Below, in pieces: positions 34,683 through 44,779 of a DNA stretch of 52,882 nt. Positions within the stretch are counted from its first letter, which is position 1; the number at the start of each line of letters is the position of its first letter. Source of the DNA: Multifurca ochricompacta (Eukaryota > Basidiomycota > Agaricomycetes > Russulales > Russulaceae); assembly GCA_022496185.1 (NCBI GenBank), contig WTXG01000245.1, positions 1 to 52,882 of the forward strand, written 5' to 3'. Below the pieces are notes generated by a model. The model was not told where the DNA came from and did no database searches. It saw nothing but the letters and a program-made list of their open reading frames with translations. A program made the position numbers and the translations under genes.

Positions 34683-36304
34683 TGAGAAAGATATTGGGAA
34701 AAGTAATATTTGGAGAGGGTGATAAGAAGTGAACACAGTGAAAAAACCACGAACCCATGGCATCTGACCAAATATAATCCCAATTAGGTCATATGAGCCA
34801 ATGAGCCAGGTCAACTTCTCCGCGGACGGATGCTATCAAGCGCGAGTGTATAAAAGCGCCTACCAGGTACACAAATTCAAATTTGACCCACTGACCATAT
34901 GAACTGAAGTTATCCACTACAGCTAAAACCCTTTTTTACAGCTGCGTTCATCAGCCTTGTCAAGGAAAAATTCTGATCAAGTAGACTTTAGTTTCGGACA
35001 GACTCTGATATTGTACAGCTGACCCAACTCTCCCCAAAAAGGAAAGTTGAACAAATATCAACCGAAAATCGTTACAAATTACAGTGATGTGACATGTAGA
35101 CGAAGTTTTCGACAAATCAGCTGTCTTCCCCTGTCGTCTTCACATTTCTCTTTCTCCCTCTCCCTCTCTCTCTCCCTCTCTCTTTTTTGTAGCCAAGTCA
35201 CTCATGCTCACTATGCCACTTTCTTGACATTCTCCAATCTTTATTGAGGGGATGCAGTAAGGTAAATATAGGCTCCTTTTTCCTTTGATCACTGACAACT
35301 TTTTAACTTCAAACTTAGTCCAGTTGGCCATGTGGGAGCCATGAAGAAAAGCGAGGCTTTACTATTTCATCTTTCCAGTAACATCATCATGCTTGCATTC
35401 AGCGTTTTTGGTGTTCTCCTGCCTGTGAGCAGGTATGCTACTACTTGTTGGCTGGTTACACTTGGTTGCCCCATCTTGACTTTCTCCCTGGGCTTGCTGT
35501 ACTGTTCATTGTTCTCTCTGCGTGCTCTTCTGTTGCTGGGCCTATCTACCTTGGGTACTAATATCAGATCATGAGTTGTTGTCTTTCGAATGCTGTTTGG
35601 TGAAATACTTGCAATGGATACAACGTCGGTATGTCCTTCTATGTTGGGAGCTAATATCTTTGGTTTATTTTTACTTTGGCTTTTGTTCATTTATTTTGTA
35701 TCTAATCTGTGAATTATATCCCTCAGGGCCTTTAGTTTAAAATCTTTGTATGTGATAGGCCAGTTTCAGTCTATTAGTATAGATGTTGTAATTAATTTGT
35801 TTTTTTGTTGCGAAAATTGGAGTAAGAATAAAATAGAAAAGTGAGAATCTAGAAAGCTAAGAAATCTAAGCATCAAGCCAAGTCTGATAGAGATAGTCAT
35901 TCTAGCAACTTGTAATCATCTTGATGGTTGAATGTCTAGGAAGGGTTTAGAAAGAAAAAATAGCTCGACATAGAGTTGCGAACGCTGACAGTTACAATGT
36001 TCTTATCTGATCTTATCAATTATCAACCAACCAAATATCACTACAAATCAAGGTCATGTGTCAATATTACCATTTTAGGAAAGTCAGTAAGGTGAGCGAG
36101 CGATTTACTTGGCTCACTCTTCAGGCCATCTGCCCGTTCTTCTTTCGTCCTGTTCCATCCTGTCTCGCTCGGCTTACGGCTTTGAGCCGAGCCGTGCACA
36201 TCACTAGCTCCAGCTCGTCTTGCCTTCTCGCACTTTGAACTACTCACCACTGTCTCCATTCCCCTTTGTATAGGTTCCAGGAATGGAATGGGACACGCGA
36301 AGAT
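34683..36304. other. Repeat-rich intergenic region
   Basis: It contains a TATA-like TATAAAAG near 34850 followed by the repeat module shared with 26176-26327 and 42615-42680, a CT-rich microsatellite at about 35150-35188, and two blocks shared with 6210-6960. No protein-coding gene recognised. Confidence 0.5.
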
Positions 36305-36555
36305 GGTGATATCATAAAGTCACGCTTGATGTAATGTAAGAATATTCAAGAAATTTATACAAGCGAAATGACGGGGAAATGTACAGTAACAGGAGTCCCA
36401 ATGGAGTAACGGAAAATATCTGTAAAGATGTAGTGCAAGTCAATCATTTCAAGTACAAGTAAAAATTGAGAATTGAATCTTCGGATACAAGTCATTGTCC
36501 CTGAGCGGTGTCCTGAAAATTAAGCTTGTCTGATTTGAGCATGTTGCATGGTATC
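36305..36555 (+). repeat. Dispersed repeat, direct copy of 3325-3550
   Basis: Same orientation and order of shared strings as the copy at 3325-3550, with small indels. It lies just outside the inner end of the right inverted arm, whereas the other copy lies outside the outer end of the left arm, so it is not part of the inverted duplication. Confidence 0.6.
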
Positions 36556-38117
36556 TAGGCATTTGTCGTCTTCCTGAAGTGCGTACTCGGCTTTGTGTGG
36601 CCGGAAACGAAGAATGAAGAGGGTGGAGTTGCTCAGATTCTGATTTGTTGGGGAGTGAAGCATAAACAGGGGTGGCCATGACTAGGACATGGTGGTTTGA
36701 TTGGTTGGTGGTTGATGTATGTGGTATGGTATCTGATATCAAAGTGCTCTAGTGACTATGCCTCCTCTCCACATGTTTTTTGAGGACTAGTTCAAGAAGT
36801 ACTTCTTTTCTTACCTCCAGCCCTTTCCGTCCTCATCCCTGCTTCATATCGCCTCTTAGACCCTTTCTTTAAATCTTTGGATCCCTTGCCATGTGCCAGT
36901 ACCCAATCGCTTACCTCGATCCCCACTCTCCCCCCACACCGATCCGGAGCAAGAATAAAATTTGTTAGTGAGGCTTGTAAGCTACCTCTCTGTGTAAGCA
37001 ATAATATTCATATGCAAGGTTGGCAAAGTGGAAAGCATGGCACCATCTTCGGAGGTAGTACTACAGACGCCCGCGATATCCGGTTCAGTAGTGAAAAATA
37101 ATAATAATAATAATCAGCACTTCGCGCGTATTTATATTGTTTGTCCAGGAAAGGGCACACATATACGAGTGAGTTATGATTCCTGGGCTAGTTGGTAAAA
37201 GGTATATGACAGTTGGACAGCTCTACACGCGCACCTGATAGAATTTGTTCTCCTCACTGCACGTTGATGTAACCATTCAGCGTTACGAAAAACAACAGAG
37301 GGTGCGCACATATGTGAAGGCATTCGGGTCCGAGATAAAACAACAGAGGGTATGTACACATGTGAAGGCTTTCGGGTCCGAGATATCCCATTGACTCAAG
37401 ACCCATCTAAATATGACGACAGTCATTACTCACTTGGAAACGGGAGGGAGATACCCTTATGAGATGACAACTCCCAACCTACTCTCAGTCTCCAATTCAT
37501 TGAACTCATCACTTTATCAATATCATCAGTACAACAGCGGACATGCAGGGGTGACCAAGATCAACGCGGTGGTGGGGATCCGATACAAGAGGGTTGGAAT
37601 ATGGGCGCGCCGTCGACAAGCAGCATAACCTCATCCATTTACAGTGTCATTTGTCTGTTGCATTGAGATGGAATTTCTGCCTTGGAAGGAGAAGGGTGAG
37701 TAGAAAGTGATGGCATCGAACATGAACTTGGCCGGAATTTCCGGCGTCAGTTCGACGTTCTATTCGGATGGCGCCAAATGAAGCTTCGCAAGAAATTGGT
37801 GGTCGACACCTCCGTCTCCGCTCATATACCCGCAAATGTACACGCTGCGAGGTTGTGACGGAGGGCCGTTGGTTGGTTGGTAATAGACTAAAAGACAAGC
37901 CAAATCAAATTTCAAACATCTACCACGACGTTGGCGCTGAGTTCGGTCGAGTAGGAAACAAGGATTTAATACAGATTTCCACATTAAGTCAGTCCGAAAG
38001 TCCAGAGCGCGGGTACACGCACACGCATGAATGATCGCAAGATCGCAATAAAAAAAAGAGCACTCTCTTTTGGCCGACCATTGGGTCTTCTTGTAAGGAA
38101 GGAAGCACCAGAAACGT

Positions 38118-38141
38118 TATAAAAGGGCAAATCATTTGCCC
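38118..38141 (+). promoter_or_regulatory. Hydrophobin TATA box with adjoining palindrome
   Basis: TATAAAA at 38118-38124 is followed at once by the perfect 17-base palindrome GGGCAAATCATTTGCCC (38125-38141), about 75 bases before the start codon. The broken copy keeps TATAAAA and the palindrome with one mismatch. It could be a transcription-factor site or lie at the transcription start. Confidence 0.55.
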
Positions 38142-38215
38142 CTCTGTTTCCCCCATCCCACAAAGGCCAACTTTCAGGATTAACCACAACCTCCATCTAC
38201 TTCTCACAAATCACA

Positions 38216-38695
38216 ATGTTTCTCCACAAGCCACTCATCACCATGTTCGCGGCTTTGGCTGTGGCGAGCGGCGTCGCTGCTTCTGTCACCCCCGTACGCA
38301 GGGACGATAGTGCTTCGGCGCCGAGCTCGATACCCGCAAGCAAGTGCACCGCCACCACGGGGAAATTACAATGCTGCGATCAGTTCACTCCTATCGACAA
38401 CCCGTCAACCACCTCGACCGGCACAGTCGGCGTAATCCTGGGCCCTATATTGGGTACTGGAAATGGTTGCGCGGGTATTCTTAGCGGACACTGGTACGGC
38501 TTTGTTATCTTCGTAGTATCTGTGGGAAGCTAACACATCAAAATAGCAACACCAACGCGCTCTGCTGCGGGGACGTGAAGCAAAGTCTGTGTCACTTTTG
38601 CTTTTGATAGTTAATGTGCGCTGACGCTGGATGGTATTCTAGATGGAACTGTCAATGTTGGCATTTCCTGCATCCCCGTCATTGTCGGGGCCTAA
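38216..38695 (+). CDS. Class I hydrophobin
   Basis: Secreted surface-active protein that self-assembles at air-water interfaces and coats hyphae. Three exons: 38216-38493, 38547-38584 and 38643-38695, giving 122 residues. Introns are GTACGG...AATAG (53 bases, branch-like CTAAC) and GTCTGT...TCTAG. The translation has a signal peptide (MFLHKPLITMFAALAVASGV), a short variable stretch, then eight cysteines in the class I order: SKC, QCCDQ, NGC, a cysteine codon formed across intron 1 (GHC), ALCCGD, and ISC near the end (VNVGISCIPVIVGA). Stopping at the first in-frame stop (38533) would lose four cysteines. The loop between cysteines 3 and 4 is short. This is the intact member of the inverted pair. 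Confidence 0.9.
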
Positions 38696-38939
38696 ATGCA
38701 AGTATTGTGAACAAAAATTAGAGTTGTTGTGGACGGGAGATGGGTAAATATAGCTGGATGTTAATTTTTTCGACAGTGTCTTTGACTAGTCATCGCCTTG
38801 GTTGTCGTATACCCTGGTATCAATTTGTAGCGACTGAGATGATGTCGAATTCAGCTGGTTGTATAGACGAGCTTCAGCGAATTGTCTATGAGGCACGCGC
38901 AACACACGGCATAGAAATAAATGAGTGAGAAGCCAACAG

Positions 38940-40173
38940 TCAAGGGTCGTGGTTGCAGTGTTTAATAATTGTGCAAGAACAGCTGGCTCCAATAAGAAAC
39001 ACTAGCAACCACTTCCGGCCATCGCGCGCACGATGGCGCGCTTCACGAAGCTGAATGTTCCCCTTCTCGACCATCTCGCTGGTCGCGATGGCATTTTCGT
39101 ATAATTAATCCGAGATTTCTGTTTGTCGCGTAAGATGGAAAACCAGCTCCGCTTACAGAGCACTGATTTCGAGTAGACGAGCCTCAGCCTACTTCACAGC
39201 AGCAAGGGTGTCTTCTGCAGACCGCAGAATTTGCACATTCTCCGCTTCGAACTGCTGCATCTGTGATGCAGATAGCTCGGCGTCGTCTTCGTCGTCGTCG
39301 GAGCTGAGCGGGTCTAGCTCTTCTGGGTAAAAGTCCTGTTGGACGAGCCTGCTTGCACCAAGTACGGATGATGCGCTTCCAAACCAGCTGCTGAACTCGG
39401 GTTTTGTGGGCTCTGAGGCATTGGGTTTTAGTTTTAGGCCTACCGCCTCGCAGGCTACGCCAGAGCCGAGGGTGCGTGTGCGCTCCGTCTCAAGACAGAC
39501 ACACTCCTCCTGCATGTCGAGCTGCATCTGGCCCACCTGGGTGAGGTGCCACGTGAGGTACGACGTGACTCCTGCGCAATGAGTCGAAACGAAGTCGGCG
39601 ACATTGTCAGGCAGTAGTAGAGTGGGAAGAAAACGGTAAAGTCGGTTGGAAGTTTGCGAAACGCGCTCCGCCCGATCTGCTACCGGGTTAAGTTGAACGG
39701 AATAAAAAAAGGGTGGTGAACCGTACGCTTTTCCAATACTTCCATGTCACGTACGTGGTCAGCACAGCGCGCGAGGATTGTCCGCGCTTGCATGTCAATT
39801 TGGTCACGCTCCGCATTTGTAAAGAACTTGACCTCCGCCCACGCGTCCAAGCCACTGACTTCAAGTGCACGCACAGCCTGGCGCGTGACCAGGGCGGTCT
39901 TGCATGAACATCGGGGTATGCACGTCGCACAGCAGCGAGCATACGTGTCAGAGGCAATATGTTACAACTTCCTTTGCATGAGAGGTAGAAGTGGAAAAAT
40001 AAGACGATGACTCACAATTGTGTAGGGTTCCTTCGTGTACGCCTGCATGGATGCGCCATCTATTTAAGCATCACCAGGTACGACATGAGATGGCCTCCCA
40101 AGCTTGCTTCAGCGGGAGTCATCAAGATTCTTGCGCTTGTGATCGATAATTGTTCTAAATTCCTCTGTGTCAT
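38940..40173 (-). pseudogene. Syntaxin-18/Ufe1-type SNARE, full-length but broken
   Basis: ER Qa-SNARE for retrograde Golgi-to-ER fusion, present from its N-terminus (EEFRTIIDHKRKNLDDSR) through LTRMLAAVRRAYPDVHARPP, LEVSGLDAWAEVKFFTNAER, DQIDMQARTILARCADH, TRTLGSGVACEAV, SSDDDEDDAELSASQMQQFE, AENVQILRSAEDTLAAV to the anchor. Breaks: stops in the first exon (a TGA in place of an arginine, and a TAA), a one-base shift near 39893 (C run), and three stops in the SNARE helix at codons that are CAG, AAA and CAA in the left copy. Because Ufe1-type SNAREs are essential in yeast, a working copy should exist elsewhere in this genome. Confidence 0.8.
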
Positions 40174-40346
40174 GCGTGCAAGAGGTGAGTAAAGAGAGAG
40201 AGATGAGTGTTGATGACTCGAACTGGAAGAAAAGAAAGAAAGATGTGTGTCGTTGTCGACCCGTTGATCACATGACGATATTGACTTATCAAATAAAGGT
40301 AACGCTGTTACGCGCGCGCCCCTGATCTGACCTGACCCGACTGAAT

Positions 40347-40364
40347 GAACGAACGAACGAACGA
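40347..40364. repeat. (GAAC)n microsatellite
   Basis: About four and a half perfect units of GAAC/AACG upstream of the syntaxin-18 pseudogene. Confidence 0.8.
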
Positions 40365-40596
40365 AATGACTGGACTGGACGCAGTCCCCACGCTTGCGAC
40401 AATTGACTAGCGGATGGGTATCGGGCACGCGTTAATGGCCCCAATATTTTCCGGAGCCGCACCTAATTTCACTCGGCTCTGTTCAGCGCCTCTTTCCCCT
40501 CGTGCTGAATACAAATATCACCTCTCGCCCTCAGATTGTTACCCTCAACACTCAGACTTCACAACACTAAGTTCCCCTCCAAGTAAGGTAAATCAG

Positions 40597-40980
40597 ATGC
40601 CCATGTCACAGAACAGGGAGGCCAGCCAGTTTCTCTCTAGGATTGCTTATCTGTCAAAGGGACCGTCCCTTGACGACGAAGCGGAATTGCGAAAGTTTTT
40701 GCAACTGATAAAGGCAACGGGATATTCATGTCGGCCTCGTCGGGGTTTTAATGCTCCAAGTGATATCAGAACCACGAGAGCGCATGTCATCAAGGATGAC
40801 GACGACCGAGATGCTCAGTATATCATGCCGTTGCTGGAATTTCTAAGATGCAAGGAAGGTTCTCCAGCTATAGTTGAAAGCCTCGAGGTGTTCAATAAGA
40901 ACTGGAGTGTCATCACAGAGAATTTCCTCTCCCAACTGATGTGGGAGACTATAAAGCGAATAGCTCAGTCTTTGCTGTAG
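40597..40980 (+). CDS. Hypothetical ORF, 127 codons
   Basis: Open from MPMSQNREASQFLSRIAYLS to IKRIAQSLL (stop 40978-40980); an ATG at 40414 in the same frame extends it but the added part looks like noncoding DNA. The composition is plausible for a soluble, charged protein (IKDDDDRDAQYIMPLLEFL). The string CTATAAAGCGAATAGCT at its 3' end recurs 50 bases downstream. No family recognised; it may be a fragment of a longer gene. Confidence 0.3.
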   Translation: MPMSQNREASQFLSRIAYLSKGPSLDDEAELRKFLQLIKATGYSCRPRRGFNAPSDIRTTRAHVIKDDDDRDAQYIMPLLEFLRCKEGSPAIVESLEVFNKNWSVITENFLSQLMWETIKRIAQSLL

Positions 40981-41208
40981 AAGACTGTATTGGCGACTAG
41001 TACCTATAAAGCGAATAGCTACACTGGCAGTGGAAGAATCAGTAAAGACTATAGCTACAAGTGAGAACGGTACTAACCTCAGTGTATGGATCCAATCCAC
41101 GGTGAGTGCGAGGCAAAGTGTTCACGAGAGGAGAGAGGCAGAACGAAGTTAAGAGAGCGATGAAGGAGTCCCAGAGATGACTAAGACTTCGAAGGAGGGT
41201 GTATCATG

Positions 41209-41694
41209 CTTGAACTATTGCGAATCTACTGCTTGCTGGTTCCGTTTGAGGTAGGCTTGCAAGTCTGGCTAGAAGGAAAAAACCTCAAGACGCATTTTCC
41301 CTCGTCGAAATTAGCCCCCCGTCGGTACGGACCATTCACGATCTTGGTCTCTATTTCCCCTATGGCTTATCGATTAGCTCCCCCAGCCCACATGAAGATT
41401 CATGATGTATTTAACATCAATCTCTTATCACCTTACCATGAAACCGATGCTCATAGTCCTAACTACACACGGCCCCCTCCTGACCTTATTAATCAGGAAG
41501 AGGAATATGAAATCGATGCAATCCTGAATCACCGAACTTATGGCCGATCAAAAAAGCTTCAATACCTTGTCAGCTGGAAAGGCTATCCAGCAAGTGACAA
41601 CTCTTGGGTCGATGAGGCCTACTGCAATGCACCAGACCTTCTCAAGTCCTATTCCACTTTACTATCAAGGTGCCGGGGTCGGCACCAACCTTAA
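41209..41694 (+). mobile_element. Ty3/Gypsy chromovirus remnant: integrase end and chromodomain
   Basis: The frame reads VWLEGKNLKTHFPSSKLAPR, RRYGPFTIL, YRLAPPAHMKIHDVFNINLL, SPYHETDAHSPNYTRPPPD and then a chromodomain: EEYEIDAILNHRTYGRSKKL, QYLVSWKGYPASDNSWVDE. This is the C-terminal end of Gypsy Pol (GPF/Y module of integrase plus chromodomain). Gag, protease, reverse transcriptase and the integrase core are absent. The purine tract AAGAGGGAGG at 41693-41702, just after the stop, is where the polypurine tract and 3' LTR would be expected. Confidence 0.88.
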
Positions 41695-41701
41695 GAGGGA
41701 G

Positions 41702-42105
41702 GAAATTTTGCTGATTTGGACCCAATCCCTCTCCCCTCACCAAACAACTATCACCCTGGCTCGTATCAAATGCACCACTCGCCTCTTTCAACCAAGGAAA
41801 TTAGCTAAGTTGACTCCAAGAGTGGTGAGTGAGTGTTGAGTGGTGGTGGGGCGACGACTTGTAGACATTCTTGGGCCTGGTTTGATGCCCTTGCGAAGAA
41901 TGACAACCTCTAACCAAAACCCCATCTATGGTTGGTGTAATGATAGACATGTCTGTAAGGTAGATGGGGTTTTGGTTGGAGGTTGTCATTCTGGGAGTCA
42001 ACTTAGCTAATTTTCTAGGTTGGAAGAGGCAAGTGGTGCGTTTGAGGCAAGCCAGGGTTAGTTGCTTGGTAAGGGTAGAGATATTGGGTCCAAATCAGCA
42101 AAATT
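41702..42105. repeat. Long imperfect hairpin next to the Gypsy remnant
   Basis: Outer arms about 41717-41818 and 41994-42093 pair at roughly 85% (for example TTAGCTAAGTTGACTCC against GGAGTCAACTTAGCTAA). Inner arms 41897-41928 and 41961-41992 pair over 32 bases with one mismatch round a 32-base loop; 41820-41896 is unpaired on the left side only. The arrangement suggests the 3' LTR and a second inverted piece of it. Confidence 0.8.
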
Positions 42106-42109
42106 GAAA

Positions 42110-43281
42110 GAGCAGATATCAACCAAACGCGCGCGACCGGAAAAACCGTTACAGACTCGTCACAGACAACTGCTTTATCTATCAGTGGCTTATATACATT
42201 CTAGTGTACTATATCGGCTACTAAATTAAACGAGCGCGCTAATGATGTGTGATTTGATCACATGCCCGATCTTAGGTGTATATATGTATCGCGTTTTTGA
42301 TCTGATCACAATCAATGTCGGACCGCTATCCCGGTATCTCTGTACCAGTATTCTGGTTCAACAGTCAGGAAAGCAGAGGAGAAGGCACAAGCAGCAGAGA
42401 GGATTCACCTTGTTGAGACGGACTGGTAGCGACCAGGTGGACTCCAGATAATCCAAAGTTGCGTCAGATAACTGATTCAGAGATAATTCCACATTGGACG
42501 CACAACACATTCCCTCCATCTTGTCACAAGAAAATGGTTATATTTAATCTCCTTATTGTCACACTCCTTTGTGTAATATAAAAGGTTGCTATTCTGTGTG
42601 TGTTCTTTTCAGTCTTGACCACACTGCATAAACTGAACTTATCCACTACCTAACTAGGTAGCTAAAACCCTTTTTACAGAGTAAACTGTTAATCGTGATG
42701 TTCTACGAACGCCTGAGGCAGAGGGCACACTTTCGCATGACCTCAAGAGTTATTTCGTCTTTATTTTCCCGCTTGCAAATGCTTGACTTAGATCATTTCC
42801 GTCAATGATAGCCACACAAGACTACCCTTCAGATTTAGGGTCTCGTGCGCTTAGGCTTGGGTTGCGCGGGTTACCCCCTCGACGTCTGCACATGCAATTT
42901 GAAGTTTTGTCTCTGTCTCGTGCGCACCAATTTTTATCTATGAGCGGAACCGACTCCTCCGCCAACAAACTCAGATGTGTCTACATCCGTACGAGCCTCT
43001 TTCTCTTCTTCCTTCTTCTCTTTTTTTATTGTGTTTGCATAGGACGTGTATTATGCACTGTCAGTGTACTACGTCTAAAATGCCACAAAGCCATCATGTC
43101 CGTATCGACTGGGCCGTGTTCCCCGGAAGACCCCATGTCGGTACTAAATTTGTCTTGCTTCTACTTAGCTCTTCGCTGAACTGATCCTGCAATTCGCGCA
43201 ACATCTTCCCGTCAGGAAGACGCGCCTTTCAGAAGCGATCGAGGATATTTATTACAAAAGAAAAGACACAATGAAATCAGG
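42110..43281. other. Intergenic with repeat fragments
   Basis: 42170-42330 matches 6460-6610, 42405-42520 matches 14255-14395, and 42615-42680 matches the module near 26283 and 34880. An open frame at 42805-43179 has a leucine/phenylalanine-rich stretch but no recognisable domain, and I do not call it a gene. Confidence 0.45.
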
Positions 43282-44412
43282 CTAAGCAGGAGGGAGGTGT
43301 GATGGTACAGTCGAACGCGTGGCGGTGGAGGTCTGCTGGGAACCACAGGGTGAACACTTGTCAAGTAAGCTATTGCGTAATGCGAAGAGCAACGATCGAT
43401 GGTATTTGATAGCCTCTTTGAGATCCGCCATATCGTAAAAGCTATCCATGGAGCGAAGTGCGGTGAGATCTTCACATTCTTCATCTTCGATCAAAGGTTG
43501 AGATAGGTCAACACTTGATACAGAGAGAGAAGCCGACAGGTGATGGAATGATGAAAGGGGGAGATCAGAGAACATCTCCTCTTGCCAAGGACTCTCCAAC
43601 GCCCAACAGTTCGAACCGCAGCTTCACACGGTTCTCCAGGGACCGAGGGATACGGGTCGGAAAGAGAAGTGGAGCTGAGCAAGATACGAAAGTGTGAAAT
43701 TGGCTGATCTAAGTACTCTAGTTTACAAGGTCCGGAAAACCGGGCTTGGGTGATGAATAAACCAGAGTTAAAGCTGCTCTCTGGCATAAGTCGGAAACAA
43801 TTTGCGTCCAAGCGAAAGGCGAGAAACCAGGAAAGCGCCAAGGAAACCAGTTGCAAACACAGAGAGATCGACGCGAACCGCTCGCATACATTCAATGACT
43901 TGGCTTAAAGGTTGCCCCATAGAGACTTCTTCAATAGCAGACACGGACTGTAAGGCCGCGATGGCAGAAAGGCCAGCGAAATATCTGATGCAAGGAGTTT
44001 GCAGCAGAAGACTGCTATCCTTCGACATGTTTCCAGGTCGCAACCCCACCTAAGCAGCCAACGCATCCACGAGCAAAGATCTAAGTTCAAAGATTTCAAG
44101 GGGCTGGACTCGACCATAACACGGTATTCAATCAACTAGTGGCATCTTCGAACTGCTCGAACTCGGCAGAACGACGACTCGAAAGAAGGGTGATTGGAAG
44201 GTAAGAATGATATCGTAACTGGACTCAACCCAGGGATGTTGGAGTAGGATGATCCGATTTTTTAGAGAAGTTGGTTCCGCACAGAATGAGAGGAGATTAG
44301 AGGAGTGTGTGTATGAGACAGAGAGAGAGAGAGAGAATAGTGTGCGTAGACGTCGAGGAAAGTGGCGACGGAGAAGGTCAAAGGCGACGTTTGAGCGATG
44401 AGTGGGTTCCAT
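43282..44412 (-). pseudogene. Probable 5' remnant of a fungal TPR gene
   Basis: Near the 3' end the frame reads DLTALRSMDSFYDMADLKEA, IKYHRSLLFALRNS, which resembles the first tetratricopeptide unit of the large basidiomycete TPR proteins; upstream SFHHLSASLSVSSVDLSQPL fits the region before it. After this one unit the frame becomes non-repetitive and stops at 43282, so the TPR array and any C-terminal domain are missing. The open frames from 44412 to about 43600 probably include upstream exons (MEPTHRSNVAFDLLRRHF at the top), but I could not join them reliably. Confidence 0.4.
44318..44336. repeat. (GA)n microsatellite
   Basis: About nine AG/GA units inside the putative first exon region of the TPR remnant. 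Confidence 0.7.
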
Positions 44413-44779
44413 TATCTAGTCTGGGCTCGGCTGTCCAAATTCCGATTGATCCGGTCGCTCGCTGCTGAACCATCTCAACTCAACACCCTGATCTCATTAG
44501 CTCATTTCCTCCTCAAAAACAGGTAGCGTCGACTTTGATGACCCACCTTCCATTGGGAGGTATAAAAGTAAGAAGAGAGGACTCTGACCTTAACAGTTTT
44601 TAGCATGGTAAACAACTTTTGACATTTTGACTGGTTCACGTCACTCATGCTAAATTATGTAAAGAGAATAATACTGCATGGGATAGTTCGGCTGTTGCAT
44701 CAGCACCACCACGGGGTCTGGGTTGTAGTGCTCGGTCTAGCTGATAACGGCCACAATCTCTTGGATAGCATCCCTCACA

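Larger units (their letters stand above)
36780..39245. repeat. Large inverted duplication, right arm
   Basis: Reverse-complement partner of 3716-5895. It begins with GTTCAAGAAGTACTTCTTTTC (the left arm's end) and runs through the hydrophobin into the SNARE-helix part of the syntaxin-18 pseudogene. The right copy holds a 45-base tandem duplication near 37275-37370 (AACAACAGAGGGTRYG.. followed by TGTGAAGGC-TTCGGGTCCGAGAT) not seen on the left. The homologous gene continues past the arm to 40173, so the right copy is probably the source and the left one is the truncated derivative. Confidence 0.85.

Noticed and set aside
38940..40173. RIP-like C-to-T mutation as the cause of stops in syntaxin-18 and P450 C
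   Set aside because: Some stops fit C-to-T changes (CAA to TAA, CGA to TGA), but one is AAA to TAA, the shifts are indels, and the duplicated arms stay nearly identical over long runs. That is not the dense transition pattern of RIP.
42805..43179. Plus-strand 124-codon ORF as a membrane protein
   Set aside because: One hydrophobic run from a pyrimidine-rich stretch, no family resemblance, and a repeat-rich setting.
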